Shown here piece by piece: positions 63,521 to 64,000 of a DNA stretch of 64,000 nt (position 1 is its first letter; each line of letters opens with the position of its first letter). Made by a program: the position numbers and the translations under genes. The DNA is from Desulfobacterium sp. Its GTDB lineage: Bacteria > Desulfobacterota > Desulfobacteria > Desulfobacterales > Desulfobacteraceae. A model generated the notes under the pieces. That model did no database searches. It saw only the letters and a program-made list of their open reading frames with translations, and was not told where the DNA came from. Where the stretch lies: the NCBI GenBank assembly GCA_030145245.1, contig JAQYWC010000044.1:116894-180893 (forward strand), given 5' to 3'.

Positions 63521-64000
63521 AATTCAATCCTTTCGAACTAAACATTCACAGTTCTTCACGAAACGATGGGCATTAACAGGAATTTATTTTTTTATCAAGA
63601 AAAGCACAAGCGGGCCCACCACAACATATTTCTGTTTATCGATTAGTCTATCAACCCGCTGATCACTTTATTTTCGAATTATATCATTTATTGATACCAA
63701 TATTGGTTATGGATGTAAAGACGTATTTAGATTCGATTTAGACCCCCTGCCTACCCATAAGACACAATAGCCTGCGCCCCCCCGAATCTTCACCGGAGTA
63801 GCAATAGATTGTAAGGGAGAAAAAGGAAGATGGTGGCAAACGATTGACTACCACAGCGGAACGTTACACTACCTTTGCGGTGTTTTTTGCCACGAAAATA
63901 ATGCAGAACAAAGAAGTTGAAGCTATCGTAAAATTGATTACACAGAATAGAACGGAGAGTTGAAATCAGCAGGCGGATCGGTTACAGACGTACAAACGGG
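63521..64000. other. Gene-poor end of the window
   Basis: Holds the upstream region of the Sel1 gene. A plus-strand frame near 63810-63930 reads WWQTIDYHSGTLHYLCG before meeting a stop, which is weakly transposase-like but too short to assign. I see no clear promoter, tRNA or complete gene. Confidence 0.3.

Noticed and set aside
63810..63930. IS1-like transposase fragment at the window end
   Set aside because: Only about 17 residues look suggestive and I cannot match the catalytic residues.

Overview
The window looks like chromosome from a sulfate-reducing deltaproteobacterium (Desulfobacterota, probably Desulfobacteraceae-like). The reasons are a Desulfovibrio gigas-type molybdenum aldehyde oxidoreductase with its dedicated accessory genes, an HdrD-like Fe-S oxidoreductase, sigma-54/NtrC regulation, many chemosensory proteins, and two genes whose reading frames continue through an in-frame TGA at a cysteine-like position, as expected in a selenocysteine-using organism. 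This is inferred from gene content only; there is no rRNA or other marker gene.

Layout. 0-6.7 kb: a partial GAF protein, a receiver-only response regulator, an NtrC-type activator, then a two-gene operon (unknown protein plus archaeal-type membrane Lon protease). Both the response regulator and the Lon operon have well-formed -24/-12 sigma-54 promoters, and twin dyads lie at enhancer distance from the first. 6.7-8.0 kb: an HdrD-like protein read through a TGA that has a strong SECIS-like hairpin at the right distance. 8.5-11.2 kb: DUF2293 protein, AEC transporter and divergent LysR regulator. 11.4-12.9 kb: an AT-rich kdsB/histidine-phosphatase pair that looks transferred. 13-19.4 kb: a chemoreceptor, a decayed partial copy of an RND pump gene, and a sensor with four tandem periplasmic binding domains. 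19.6-26.1 kb: a TetR-OMF-adaptor-RND efflux operon behind a long palindromic operator. 26.2-28 kb: an AGCS transporter under a tandem glycine riboswitch. 28-31 kb: periplasmic binding protein, DUF1499 lipoprotein, small helical protein, UvsE. 31-41.2 kb: SRPBCC-SDR fusion, DUF1365-CFA methyltransferase fusion, FAD oxidoreductase, DUF523/DUF1722 protein, NmrA/DUF2867 protein, flavin-fold protein, PEP-synthase-like protein; much of this suggests fatty-acid or lipid modification. 41.2-45.2 kb: a second decayed duplicate, a chemoreceptor, a CDF metal exporter and an unknown membrane-anchored protein.

45.6-59 kb is the best-defined system. A nine-gene minus-strand operon encodes a MoeA-like protein, the molybdenum hydroxylase, an FAD/Fe-S dicluster protein, a small redox protein, a methyltransferase, a C_GCAxxG protein, a radical-SAM probable selenoprotein, an AMP-dependent ligase and XdhC. 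Most of these genes overlap, and a strong sigma-70-like promoter lies upstream. A convergent MocA-HD fusion plus histidine phosphatase probably belongs to the same maturation pathway.

59.3-63.5 kb is an accessory, lower-GC run: SRPBCC membrane protein, GNAT, a frameshifted secreted protein, a small membrane protein next to a channel-like possible toxin, and a Sel1-repeat protein. It reads as one gene string and may be a toxin/immunity neighbourhood. No tRNA, rRNA, CRISPR array or intact insertion sequence was seen.
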